Below are positions 1 through 64,000 of a stretch of 64,000 nucleotides of DNA, one piece after another. This DNA comes from Holothuria scabra (taxonomy: Eukaryota > Echinodermata > Holothuroidea > Aspidochirotida > Holothuriidae): NCBI GenBank assembly GCA_037179385.1, contig CM074193.1:44235082-44299081 (forward strand). Reading direction: 5' to 3'. The notes below the pieces were generated by a model. It saw only the letters and a list, made by a program, of their open reading frames with translations. It ran no database searches and was not told where the DNA came from. Position numbers and translations under genes: made by a program. The first letter of the stretch is position 1. Each line of letters opens with the position of its first letter.

Positions 1-1144
1 AGCTTACTTATGTAGTCACACTATGTCTTTATGGAGAAGAGTCTTCTGCAATTTCATGGTCCACTGGGCCAGGGAGTCTTTATCTTAATGCGCAATTAAC
101 GAAGTGGAAATACCCTGAAAAAGGCCTAAAAATCCGGGTTTTTGGAGCATCGTAGCTAGGAGTTAGCCAAATGGGTTTTTTTTCCTTTCAAAAGGGAGTG
201 AAAAAATTTTAATTCCAACCAAAGTCCCCTTTAGTGGCTATGTCAGCTATAGATGCTGGCTCCAACATGAAGAAATAATTTATTGCTTGGATGTAAAGTG
301 TAGTGGAGGCTTGGGATTCTATAATTAATTGTAGGCCTACCGCACAAATTGACACAATGTAGGGACCTAGGCTGCTTCACTTCATACACTGATTCAAGGC
401 AACCCTACTGTACAGGTACTGTAGCTGAAACCCATTTTGCTAATTAGAGCTACATGTATAGCTATACCAGCAACAATGCAATTTCGGCTGTGTCTATTAT
501 AAACAATTTCATTTTGCCTATCCTCGGTCTAATAATAAAGTCGAAACGTTAGACTAACGTGAGGCCTACAGTACATTAACAAGTTAATGTTTAACTACGG
601 TACAGTACCTGTGGCACTGGTCTAACGTTAGGCTATCCTAATTTCGGTACCATAACTAGGCCTATTGCATTTGGATATGATTATGGGTCAGATTGTTGTG
701 ATTTGGCTACATGGAATGGTCATATACAACTAAGGCCAAACTTAAGAACTGGGAAAGCTTGACGAGATCAAAATCGAACCATCTCACCAGTTATTATGGC
801 AACTTTTCCACTCAAAGTTATGGGCGCAGCCATGTTTTCTGGTCACTGGTGTTGTTGTATGCGGTAGAAGACGTGTAAACAAAGAGTCCTTTGTGTGAGA
901 GTGCAAAGTTCGTGTGGCATGTGATTGAGGGAGAGCAACCGTTTGATTGCTTAATTCATTAAAATGTTAAAATTGGATCAATCCTCCAATACAGACAAAA
1001 TTGGTTTTTCGATCATCCAGAAATTGACGTACATTTTCCACTTGCAAATAAAGCAAACCCGTGAGCATGCGCATAATTAGGCAAGTCTAAAAGCTGAGAA
1101 TGCAATTCCACGCACAGGAGTGTTCTAAAAGCTCCATGGTTCAT
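1..1144. other. No gene recognised
   Basis: AT-rich sequence with no coding frame, splice-bounded exon or terminal repeat that I could support. It is intergenic relative to the receptor gene. Confidence 0.6.
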
Positions 1145-1945
1145 TTAAAGGGGAAGTTTAAGCAAAAATTTAATTGTCATATGTTTAAAGGTAAAGAGCA
1201 GTCCCCCCAACTTTATTTTGAAGAAAAAGCTAAATAACGCAATTTTCATCTTATTTCCCTTCAAAGTATCTTTCATTACATTATATGACTTTAATATTGC
1301 TATTTCAAGGTAAACCAAACAGTTATTTCTGGTAAATTTCGCATTTGAAGAGAAAAAAACATTGTCACATGACTCCCAACAGCCAATCATGAAACTGGAC
1401 AGTCTACTACACTTTTTTAATTTGGGATGACTGCTCCTGCCCTTTGAGGGAAACCAAATACAAACAGTATGGTGAAAGTTCCATTCAGATCAGAAATGTA
1501 TTTCTCGAGATATCAGTTAATGAATTGAGTAGATTTGTGTTCCAAAGTGAGTTTGAGGGCAACAAAGATTGTATCACTTCCTCACATTGACAAGAAATGC
1601 TTTTTTCCCTTTGTTTTATCAGACTGTTGTGTTGACCTTGAAGTTTATAGGAACAGGACCTCCCCGTGCAGGATGCAAAGTATCTGAAATTCCCATGCTC
1701 TCATGCAATCACATTTTGATAAAATGGCATTGTTGAGGAGCAAACAGGCTCTAAAGTTTATAGAAAAACAAAAGACTGTACACTAATGTGGGGATATGAT
1801 GTGTTTGCTTCAAGTTCACTTTTTGTTGAAAAAACTTTACATGCTCATATCTTGAGAACCACACATCACATTTGAATGCAAATTTCACCAAAAAGCTTAG
1901 AATAAGTACCCCTCTAACATACCAAGTCCTCTCGTGACCTTAATC
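1145..1945 (-). repeat. Dispersed repeat A, copy 1 (interrupted)
   Basis: The reverse complement of this stretch matches 10738-11293 and 60791-61348 over about 550 bases, including the shared phrases AAGCATTTTGGTGAAATTTG, GACATCATATCCCCACATTA and a CCTTGTCAATGTGAGGAAGTG-like block. This copy carries an extra 260 bases (1184-1446) that is itself a TIR element. No coding capacity is seen. The class is unknown. Confidence 0.8.
1184..1446. mobile_element. TIR element B nested in repeat A
   Basis: The ends are imperfect inverted repeats (AAAGGTAAAGAGCAGTCCCC and, inverted at the other end, AAAGGGCAGGAGCAGTCATC). It interrupts repeat A between CATATG and GGAACC relative to the uninterrupted copy. 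A second copy lies at 29200-29451. It is too short for a transposase, so it is a MITE. Confidence 0.7.
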
Positions 1946-3229
1946 CCTTCTTTTATAGCACTAAATATGGGGGGAGTTAACACATTCCCTTGCTTTCACC
2001 ACTTGCTTCTTCGACATCATCGCCCACGACTGTTTTTCAGTGCACACCTACATCCACTTGTGCGTTTAATCGATGACTTGAACAGTTTTTCAGCAAAAGA
2101 GGTACGGATTCCAATGATGGAATGACTCAAGTCCGATGCCCTTGCAAGTAGTAATTACCAGCTACGTTTTCACCCATGGTTTTAAATGAACAAACATGAC
2201 ATCTGGCAAAAGCTACTTAAACATACAGGGCCTAGTCCAAAGAAAATGGTCGCAATTATGTAGTGGTTTATGTTTTTCCCTCATTGATTGCAAATCTTCT
2301 TTTTACTGATTTAAAAAGTGGTCACGGTAGAAACAGGGGGGGGGGGGCGGGAGGGAGTATTGTCCCCCTCGATCTGGAGAATGAAAAATTAGGAAATTTG
2401 CCATTTATGACACCTGTCAGCTTCAAGGTGGTTTCTCACACTGTCCTTTCAGGAAATTTCGAATTTCTCCAATAAAAGTTCCATATTTGTATTACTATTT
2501 GTTTCAAAAATGCAAAATTTTCTAAACGGTTCGCGCGCCACAAATTGCAATTCCTAATGCAGTAATGTTTGCTCCCATATCAATTTGGTAAACCATATGT
2601 TACACCAGATCAGTTACGCCTGGCACTGTAGTGGTATTTTCCGAATTTTCTGCAAATGTAACCTCTTGACCTTTAAAATGCCGTAGCGGAGCCTCAACTC
2701 GCAGCCAAAGTTAGATAGCATTATATAGCGGAAACGATCTTTGGTCGGAGCGTGCAATCTCAGATTTGCCACTACGAAATGCAGAAACTTCAATAATTCC
2801 AACTTTTCAAATGTTCTTACAGGAAACCCACAATCCAAACTTGGCTGTAATACAAGCTCCATATTTCCAAATATTCGTTTAAAAAGGGGAAAATTTTTGC
2901 ACACGGAGCGAGTTGCAATTTATAGGTCCCCACTACAGTGGGGCTCACACTTAAGAAAAAAATCGTGAAATTTGGATGCTTGCCCAATCCCCCACCTGGG
3001 AAATAATGTCTAACTATGCCACTGGATTGAAATATTTAATAATAATAAATCCCTTTTCTATCGTTAATGTAATCGAAATTTCATATTGATAAAAAAGTAT
3101 TATTTCACACAAAAATTATAGCAACAAATTTGACTACTGACGTCGTTAACTTAAGTCAAAAGCAAACACTCGTTCCATGATGTTAATTATTTAGGTATCA
3201 AACAAATTGTTATTGCATGGGAGAAGTCT
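1946..3229. other. No gene recognised
   Basis: It contains a G tract at 2336-2347 and short frames without domains. Nothing else was resolved. Confidence 0.55.
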
Positions 3230-3450
3230 TTGTACAGCTTAAATTTCTGGAGAGCTTCGACGTAGCCACGGGGGGGGGGGGGGGGGGGGGGGGAGAACTC
3301 CCCATCACCCAACTTTGAATGCAAAAACACCTTAAATAGTGGTTTTCCCTTCTATCCTTAGACTTTTGCCTTATTTCGTCCCCCATGACACCATCCCCCT
3401 CCCCCACAACACAAACCTGACTCTGCGCCTGCTGTGGAGACCAAAGCTGA
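3230..3450 (-). repeat. Dispersed repeat with 24-base G tract
   Basis: It is the reverse complement of 4000-4170: both share GTCTAAGGATAGA, TTGGGTCATGGGG-like and TGGTGTCATGGGGG. The copy includes a run of 24 G at 3270-3293. Open frames across it are low-complexity and are not genes. Confidence 0.7.
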
Positions 3451-3999
3451 GTGGCAATCATAGGCCACCAAGTCAGCAATGATTGGAATGTACAGAAAAT
3501 ATATACAATGAGTAAAACATATGCTCTTGGTTCTTGTTCAGAGCTGCCAGTAAGCCTCGATTCGATCGAATCCGACCATCTGTAGGTTTAAAAAAGGAGG
3601 AAAAACTGGAGGTCGCATACAAAGGCATCAGCAATCGGAGAGGTTCGTGGCGGATGAAGAGGGATGCACACAGCGCACGATTTTTCCAATGGTTATTTTT
3701 TTACTCTCGTAGATGGAATATCTTTCTTTCTTGTTTGAAAATCATGTTGTGTTCTGTTAAAATTATAACAAAAATAGCAATTTCAACCAAAACTTTCATA
3801 TTTTTGATTTAATGACATTAGGGGGATACAATTGAAGATCGAAACGATAAACGTAAGAGGCGGAGGCAGACTGCTCCGTAAATATCAGCATGACCTGAGT
3901 TTTTGGCAGGGACCTGGAAGGGTTCGATCAACCCTTTCATTCTAAACGAATTTGGCACAATGTAGCGTTTATAAATTCTTTCAAAAATGTCAACGTAAG

Positions 4000-4170
4000 A
4001 AAAACCAGACGCGTAGCCAAGATTGTGTCATGGGGAGGGTTTTGGTGTCATGGGGGCGGGGTGGGTGGTTGAGGCACGATATGAGGGAAAAGTCTAAGGA
4101 TAGAGAGAAAAAAACCGCTATTCTAGGTGTTGTTTGCATTGCAAGGTTGGGTCATGGGGACTCTATCTGG
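4000..4170 (+). repeat. Dispersed repeat, second copy
   Basis: Inverted match to 3230-3450, about 550 bases away. No terminal repeats were resolved. Confidence 0.65.
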
Positions 4171-6610
4171 AATGTGGCATCATTTGTTCCTCGTGTAAAG
4201 AGGACATAAGTAATGATGCATTTAAGGGACATCTGGATATTTTGCACAATATTTCGAAATCTCCTTTAGAATGTTGGACAATGTGAAGCTGAAAACTTTC
4301 CAGTTACAACCACCATATTAAGTTTTGTGAGTGAAATCCCTGGCCCCGATATCGGCTCCCCGTGTAAATTCGGACCGGGAACATGAAAATGGAATTGTGT
4401 TGCATTCGGAAATTTGGACAAGTTGGCAAGTGACATACATTGCATACAAAAAGTCATATGGGGGAATAAATTCCCCGCAAACAGGATAAAAACACAAGTT
4501 TAGGATGTACCGTTCCTTCCATGCAAAGTTTCACAACGTTACTGATTTTCCAGGGGACATAAATACTCTTTCTCAACATTTAAAAGTGCAATGATATTTC
4601 CCATGTTGCGTGAATTCCTTCCTTCAAAGTTCTACATATATAAAACCATGAAAAATATTCAGTAATCGACCAGAGCTTAGAGAATCTAACAAATATCTGT
4701 ATGGATCATACTACATTAAGGTTAGTGTCAATGTTTCCCGTAGGGACATGAACATTCACACGGGAATCAAAGTTTTTTTTCTGGACCCTAAGTCAAACGT
4801 AACGTAAACTTTTCGAGTAAAAAATAGTGTAAATAGTGAGAGGGATATAATGTCAGTATTTTTGTTTCAAAGACATGACTAAATTAAGCCTACAAATAAA
4901 AGAAAATCAGTTTTTGAAATGGCAGTTTTAAATGTCACACTTTTGCCATGAAATGTGCAAATTTCGGGTCATTTTCCCTCAAAATTTCATCGCTTAAGAC
5001 AATTTTTTTTTTTGTAATTGATTTATCCAAATCGATGATATTATTTTTGGAATAAAAGCATTGAGTTGACCAGTGAGTATTCTGACTAAAATAATGACTA
5101 TCATTTAATGCCAGTATGCACCGTTGGTACCAAAATGAATGGAATCACCCATTACCAGATTTCACTGGCAGATGTCAGGCATGTGTCACAATGGCACCAC
5201 GGTTGAGACGGCGTCATGGCGTGCATCCAAATCGTAGAGGATCCCAAATATAAAGTTCAGCGTATTTAAGCGAAATTTACTTGGGATAGTGGATTAGGTG
5301 TAAATACAGAAGTCCTATCACAGACTTACACAGCGAGTGGCGACCCCTTTGGTATCCATTAGGTCATTTTAACACCCCTGTGTATAACAGTATCCGAATT
5401 TTTACCGGGAAAATGGTGAAGCACGTTTTATCTTGTAGTTTTCTTATCATTTTAGATTAATTTTGCCCGTGTTTTATTGAAAGGAACAATCCTTTGGGCA
5501 AACAAAAGCTCAAAATCACGTTGATTCCGTTCTACTTATAAGGTTAGGAAATGGGATCTATGGCTAATAATTTCAGGGTTTTTAAAATTATCTGTGCTTT
5601 CACGCCAACCACTTGGCTCTCCGCTTAGATAATCTTTTAAAAATTCTTGCCCACCAGCAAAAAGCGGTGCTCAATTTTCAAGCTGTCTCCCATGGTCAAG
5701 AGGATGGATCCGTCCTTGAGTAGGACATATTTTAAACACTAGAAGAAAACATTCTGGGAAAATACATCTTCAAACACATGCTGGTTATCGTCCACCAGCA
5801 CCGCTACTGAGAAATGCTACGTCCTGCTCTGGTGGTAGGCCCGTATAGCCATGCAGGAAATCTCCCGAGGGGAGTCATGCAGTATATCTTAGCCAACATG
5901 TTGAGCTTGGCCCAAAATGTGCTCCAGCTAGGCTACTGGGCCCCAGCTGGAAGAGGCTGGCCATGCCAGTTGGGTCCCGCGTGGAAACACATGAAAACAC
6001 AAATGGATCCCAGCCGGGTCCAGCTAGTAGCCAAAATGGAGTCCATTCGGGCCCAACCCAGCATGTTGGTTGGGATATGCTGTGTAAGTGGTTTGTTTAA
6101 ATTAGGTGAGTTTGGCTTTGCTTCTAGCCAGATGGTCTTTCCCAGTCGAACATTTGCTCGTTATCCCTCCATTGTATATATGCTGATTACCAAGCGCAAT
6201 CACAGAAGGTTTCATTTTTAAAATTCTTCGGTTCGAACCGGCTAGGTGACGAATTCCATACCTCTCGGCTACAACTCGGATTCTTTTTAAAAACCACTTG
6301 ATAATGCAGTCGGTCAACATGCTGTATAATAGTCGGAATGGCGGAAGAGTCTACTGTGTTGGTAATAATCGATCTTTTCGGTATATTTTAGTTTAACGAG
6401 AATCATTGCTTTTTTGTATTTAGAACGAGAACATATTTATTCAAATTGTGTTGATAACGTGAACGTTAAAGTTATTTCAGTGTTTTTCGAACTCTTGCAT
6501 TTTCAGTCCGTTCGTTGCTACTTCATATAAGACAGTTTGGTTCCTTTTCAAGGTAAATATTTACCGATGTACCCTGCATAATAAATTACCAGTTCTGTGA
6601 AGATCTGATA
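4171..6610. other. No gene recognised; CAGCTGG-rich stretch
   Basis: Around 5890-6070 there are several CCAGCTGG and GGGCCCAAC-like phrases inside a 135-codon open frame. The frame has no recognisable domain and the composition looks like degraded repeat, so no gene is called. The remainder is featureless to me. Confidence 0.5.
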
Positions 6611-6614
6611 TTAA

Positions 6615-6865
6615 CCCTTTACCGTTGTTTGGGTCCTTTTGGACCCGGGCGGAGAGCTCGGCTGTCACACATCTTTACTGTTTCACGCGGAGCTCGAAAC
6701 TGCGAGTAGCTACCCGAAAATCCGGCCACAACAACGAGAGAGACAATAGTTTAAGGTCACGGGGTCAATGGCCTACGGAAGCCGATGCGGGGCGGGCTAC
6801 GTCCGCTTTTCCGTCCACTCCCGATGCGCGCAAACATGCCCCGATCGGAGCACAACGGTAAAGGG
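6615..6865. mobile_element. piggyBac-like MITE with TTAA target sites
   Basis: The 251-base element is bounded by TTAA at 6611-6614 and 6866-6869. Its ends are inverted repeats, CCCTTTACCGTTGT and ACAACGGTAAAGGG. CCC ends with TTAA duplication are the hallmark of the piggyBac superfamily. It has no transposase and is unusually GC-rich compared with its surroundings. Confidence 0.88.
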
Positions 6866-6969
6866 TTAATCTAAAATATCTGCACCACTCGGCTAAAGGG
6901 GTTACGTGCACACGCGCAGAGACAGTGGCATCAGCTTTGCAGTAAACACACTCCACAGGCTTATCTCAA

Positions 6970-7138
6970 CCCTTTACCGTTGTTTGGGTCCTTTTGGACC
7001 CAGGCGGAGAGCTCGGCTGTCACACATCTTTACTGTTTCACGCGGAGCTCGAAACTGCGAGTAGCTACCCGAAAATCCGGCCACGACAACGAGAGAGACA
7101 ATAGTTTAAAGTCACGGGGTCAATGGCCTACGGAAGCA
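6970..7138. mobile_element. Truncated second copy of the piggyBac-like MITE
   Basis: The first 168 bases match the element at 6615 almost base for base, starting CCCTTTACCGTTGT and ending at GGCCTACGGAAGC. The left flank is TCAA, not TTAA, and the right end is missing. The copies lie about 100 bases apart in the same orientation, so local duplication or a truncated insertion are both possible. Confidence 0.85.
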
Positions 7139-7917
7139 ATTCCTTCTAACAGTGTGTGTCGAGGAGAACCCTTGTCCCAGAGGACAGTGCATGTCATGAA
7201 ATTGCTTCTGATATATGCAGCAAACCCTCTAGTAAGATCCATTTTGAAGATTATTTTTTGTCCAAACCAAACTCACATGTATGTTTTCGCTGCCATAATA
7301 GAGATGAAACACATTCAGTCAAACACGGTTATATCAAATTAATTTACTACATCTATTAAGGAAACAGTATTGAACAAATAGAGCTAAACCTAATTTGTCA
7401 AACGTACAATTATCTATTACTATAGCATAAAAAACATGAGTTACATAACTAGATTTTTACCATTCCACCAAAAGTATACAAAAAGTCAAAAGTTTCTACC
7501 TTTATATAAATCCTGTTACAACAATCCATATTCAAGGAAAACAAATTTGATAATTTACTCTAAGTGGGATTGTTTTTGTTCACCTTTTCGGGATTTTCAG
7601 AAACGACAAACTTTATTTCCAAAAACTCCCCCGCAGGTCTTCTAGACGCAAAGATGATTGGGAAATTCTTCAAGATCATCAGAATCGACGGTAACTGTTG
7701 AACAGTGAAAAATTTTCTCTCTCTTTTCCACACCCAGTCTGAAAGTGTCAATGGCACTCAGTCGAAATCAATAAGTAGAGAGTTAGTTTTGTTGACTCAG
7801 AAAATATATACAATTCTGTTTCAATTCCACAGTGATTATTCTAAATTGTAACGTATCCCGTGAAAAAGGTGCATTCATTTCTAAAACAATACAACATATT
7901 TATATATGAAATAAAAC

Positions 7918-8301
7918 CACGGACGTATATACATGGACAGAGCATGTAACGTGTACTTCCTATCCGTATATGGTCGCCACCGACTGGGACAAAAAGCCGC
8001 AACAAAATGGCCGCCGTGAAGCTCGTCTGATATGACGACGACTCTGTAATACCTTGAGCAAAAGTTAAACTTGAATGGGAAACAATATCATGTTCCTGCA
8101 ATACGTGAAGTGATTTTGACCTTACCTTGCCATATTTTAAAAATATTTCAACTTTCTTGCAAAATATGGTGATATACTTGAGCAAGTCCAAGCTTTCACA
8201 CAAAACCATAACAGACCCCATGTTGGTACGCTTTTTCTCACACGACGGTAGTGACAATTGGTACCGTGCAGTATGCTCTATCCATGTATAGGAAGTCCGT
8301 G
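7918..8301. mobile_element. Nonautonomous TIR element with 8-base target duplication
   Basis: The 384-base element begins CACGGACGTATATACATGGA and ends with the inverted CACGGACTTCCTATACATGG. It is flanked by a perfect direct repeat AATAAAAC at 7910-7917 and 8302-8309. An 8-base duplication fits hAT or P-type transposases; the ends do not decide between them. A 138-codon open frame inside has no recognisable domain. It lies just beyond the receptor stop, possibly in its 3' UTR. Confidence 0.82.
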
Positions 8302-8835
8302 AATAAAACTAAAAACGGAAGGAAACCAGGAGGGCATCCTCAAAACTCCCTCTCTTAGAATTTATATTCCAATTTTTTTTTTTCAGGTAAATGAAATTTG
8401 TTACCCCAAACCAGTTGCTTGCCCCGACGTTCTGTTATATTTAATATCCAGGAAAGCCAAATGATTTCTCAAATAAACTTCACAGTTTTCTACTAGTTAT
8501 TCTACAAAGAGCCATTTTTCAAGTTTTCTCATATAAAAAGCGAAGTTTTAAAATCTTCTCTGAGAAAAATCACGTAGTTTGAAATATTTTCTGAACAGAA
8601 GCCAAGTTTTCTCTCTCTTCATTGGCCAAGCAGTTAACATTCGATAGATAAGGGAGCTTGAAGAGACCTGTTTTGTTGAAACGTCGGAAATCAGTCACGT
8701 TTGTTGGGTCTTCGGGTTGCTCCCCTCTTGGGGAAAATTGACTCCATATCTACTCCTCACTCGGAGAGGAAGTCTAGACTGGCCTTTGAACTTCAAGGAA
8801 CATGACAAGGAAATTAAAATTCTTCAAATGCTGGT

Positions 8836-61939
<53,104 letters not shown>

Positions 61940-64000
61940 CTGTGGGTAAGGATCGTGATCAACATATCAGTTAGTAACACTATTTTGATGCAAAAGTAGT
62001 GGAAAATTTGAAGGAATCACAACAAACGATCAAGGTTACATTTCATTGCAATGTTTTTCATCTACTTAGACAATTCTCTCTCTCCTGGCAAAAAGGGAAA
62101 TGCATTCCTGAGAGCAACCCCTTCTCAGGAACTAAAATGGAAAGTATGTTGAAAATAACATAAAATGTAAATTTGTGGTTAATGCGATAAATTAGCCATA
62201 AACCGTGAGTTGAAACTACGCAGAGTGCGGATTACCTACGTCGGCTTTAGTTTAGGAGGATGGTTAGTGCTATTCTTGTAAATTTTATGTAGTTATTGAA
62301 GTGTACCTACACTTTTTCTTTTGTCAAACGATCATATTTTTTGAATGAATAGATGTTTGTTGTACGTGGACCTGCATTTTATATAGTCCTACAACAGCAG
62401 TGTATTGTCTTCATTGATAACCCTTAAACTTTAATAGGATCTACTTTGGCATGGAACAATCCCCAATAAACGGTGAAAGAGATGGGATCGATTGGATAAT
62501 CCCTTTGATATTTGTCGAGAGATAACAGAACATTTCAAGGTCCAACGGTCATACACTGTTACAATTCTAAAACCAACATACTTTGGAAGAAAAAGTCCTT
62601 AATGTCCTCAAATTTTTGGCAAAAAGAAGTATTTTCCTGAAATAAATGCTCAGTATCAAAGGATTAGCCGCGTCCACATTCTTGTATTGAATATGCATAC
62701 TATGTCAAAGGTCACGTTGAGCCGGTATGTTAGGTCCGGTGTGTTTGTTGAAAGTGACCCGAAAATTGTATATATGCAGCGTGTTCTTGTACATTGTCTA
62801 TAGCTGACTGTTGCCCACGAAGCTACGTAAATCATTTTAGCCTTGTGCACGGTGTTTTACTTCTTCGAAAATTTACGCTCAAACGCTAGCTACAATCCTG
62901 GACAAAAATGATGGGACATTTTTGCCCAAATGTAGCAACACGTATGCACAGACTCGCTGGTTTTCCAAAATCCATTCCCCCCTAATTCAATGTTGTTCTC
63001 GACAAAATATTCTCAAAATTCCCAAATTGCAACATTGAACGGGGGAGCGGGGGACTGTCCCATGTATTTTTGTCCAGGATTGTCTGAACGACTGTACACA
63101 TGTATGGGAGCATACGGATTTACCGCAGTACAGCTGCCGTAGAGTGAAGGAGCATAAAACATTTTTTTTTTAATTTTGGCAGTAATATGTAAATCTTGGG
63201 TTTAAGTTAATAAATGTAAAGGGACAGTGGCATGATTAATCATTGATTTCAACACTTTCAAGATGATCATGCATGATACTAAGCTGTCAGGAAATAAACT
63301 AATCTAACCAGTCGTTTCAATATTTGGGTAAACCAGGGCTTGGGATGAGCGATTTTCAAACAGGTGTAAGTGCCCATTTGAATTTTCAGACGGCACTCAA
63401 ATGTGAAGTAAAAGACGAGGAATAAATTCTTGATACCACGTGAAGTTAAAAATAACATTTTGTATGAGAAACAATGAGAAAAAAATACACTTTGAACACA
63501 AAATTCGTCCCTGAGAACAGGCTTCTGGTGAAATTGCAGTTAATTTGATATAGCGACCCTACATTTAACGATCTACCATTGACCCGGCGACGATCTACCA
63601 GTGACCTACACAGTATTTAAATGGAACTGACGGTCGACCGCACATTTTTATGAAGGGACCTATTTCAAAATGATAATTTCAGCAATTTTACGGTTGACCG
63701 TGCCAAACGAGGAATAAACTACATTGGAGGAAACTATTTATTACTGGAGTACTGTGAAACCCACTCATCTTTACATGCCCCAATTTTGAATGTTTATGAC
63801 GTCATCCTTGGTGAAAAAAATAATAAAAACAAACGGTAGATCGTCTGGTTTACCCTAGTTTAGAGATCGCAGTCAGAGCAAGGCGCCCTCTTCTTTTGTC
63901 TGTGGCTTATTTCCAAAGTCCAAACTGACTATTTTAATGTTCCTACTTTCGGCTGAATGAAAGAATCGTTCCGCTTTGGCATTGATTAAATAATGTTTTT
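61940..64000. other. Upstream intron running off the window; holds one MITE
   Basis: The upstream exons of discoidin domain 1 should lie 5' of 61939, but no segment here gives the expected W-x-Q or V-T-Q-G strands with splice sites. Apart from the MITE at 62893-63082 nothing is recognised. Confidence 0.5.
62893..63082. mobile_element. Mariner-like MITE, copy 2
   Basis: 190 bases, inverse of 9606-9796, with ends TACAATCCTGGACAAAAAT and its inverse. The left flank is TA (62891-62892); the right flank has decayed to TC. Confidence 0.88.

Noticed and set aside
5814..6221. Plus-strand 135-codon frame
   Set aside because: No domain, no splice context, and internal CAGCTGG repetition; probably degraded repeat.
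7841..8257. Minus-strand 138-codon frame
   Set aside because: It lies almost entirely inside the TIR element at 7918-8301 and shows no transposase or other motif.

Overview
The window is eukaryotic, intron-rich and AT-rich, and full of DNA-transposon relics. The main product is a mosaic animal receptor. The echinoderm-style repeat content (long TGACCTCTGGTGACCT arrays, tRNA-derived SINEs, many TIR elements) and a GRL101/relaxin-type LGR suggest a marine deuterostome, probably an echinoderm such as a sea cucumber. That assignment is inference.

One gene on the minus strand accounts for all the convincing coding sequence. It enters from beyond the right edge and stops at 8836. I could chain 34 exons by GT/AG sites and intron phase; they total 6,717 bases (2,239 codons including the stop) with no frame conflict. 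From N to C terminus they encode three F5/8-type C (discoidin) domains, the first one partial (61939-49805), a C-type lectin domain (48150-47731), a calcium-binding EGF (47472-47347), a split C-type lectin domain (45662-44914), three CUB domains (44077-40797), a third C-type lectin domain with QPD and WND motifs (40662-37945), seven LDL-receptor class A modules (36008-22557), an LRR N-cap (21392-21284), five leucine-rich repeats (20253-14171), a single-exon rhodopsin-class seven-helix domain of relaxin-receptor type (12810-11720), and a C-terminal region resembling a degenerate protein kinase (about 10471-8836).

The outer part should bind carbohydrate, phospholipid or protein ligands. The LDLa-LRR-hinge part should present a ligand to the seven-helix domain, as in relaxin receptors. 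The cytoplasmic tail ends in a kinase-like fold without the catalytic Asp. The receptor body is well supported. The kinase-like tail rests on three downstream same-strand exons, of which the first is weak.

Everything else is intron or intergenic DNA. The left 8.8 kb holds no convincing gene but many repeats. Across the window I could delimit hAT-like, piggyBac-like, Tc1/mariner-like, Harbinger-like and unclassified TIR elements, several nested with readable target-site duplications, plus two LINE 3' fragments antisense to the gene, about five tRNA-derived SINE copies, two large TGACCT-rich repeat blocks, a minisatellite that copies a real splice donor, and long (TA)n and (TCAA)n arrays.
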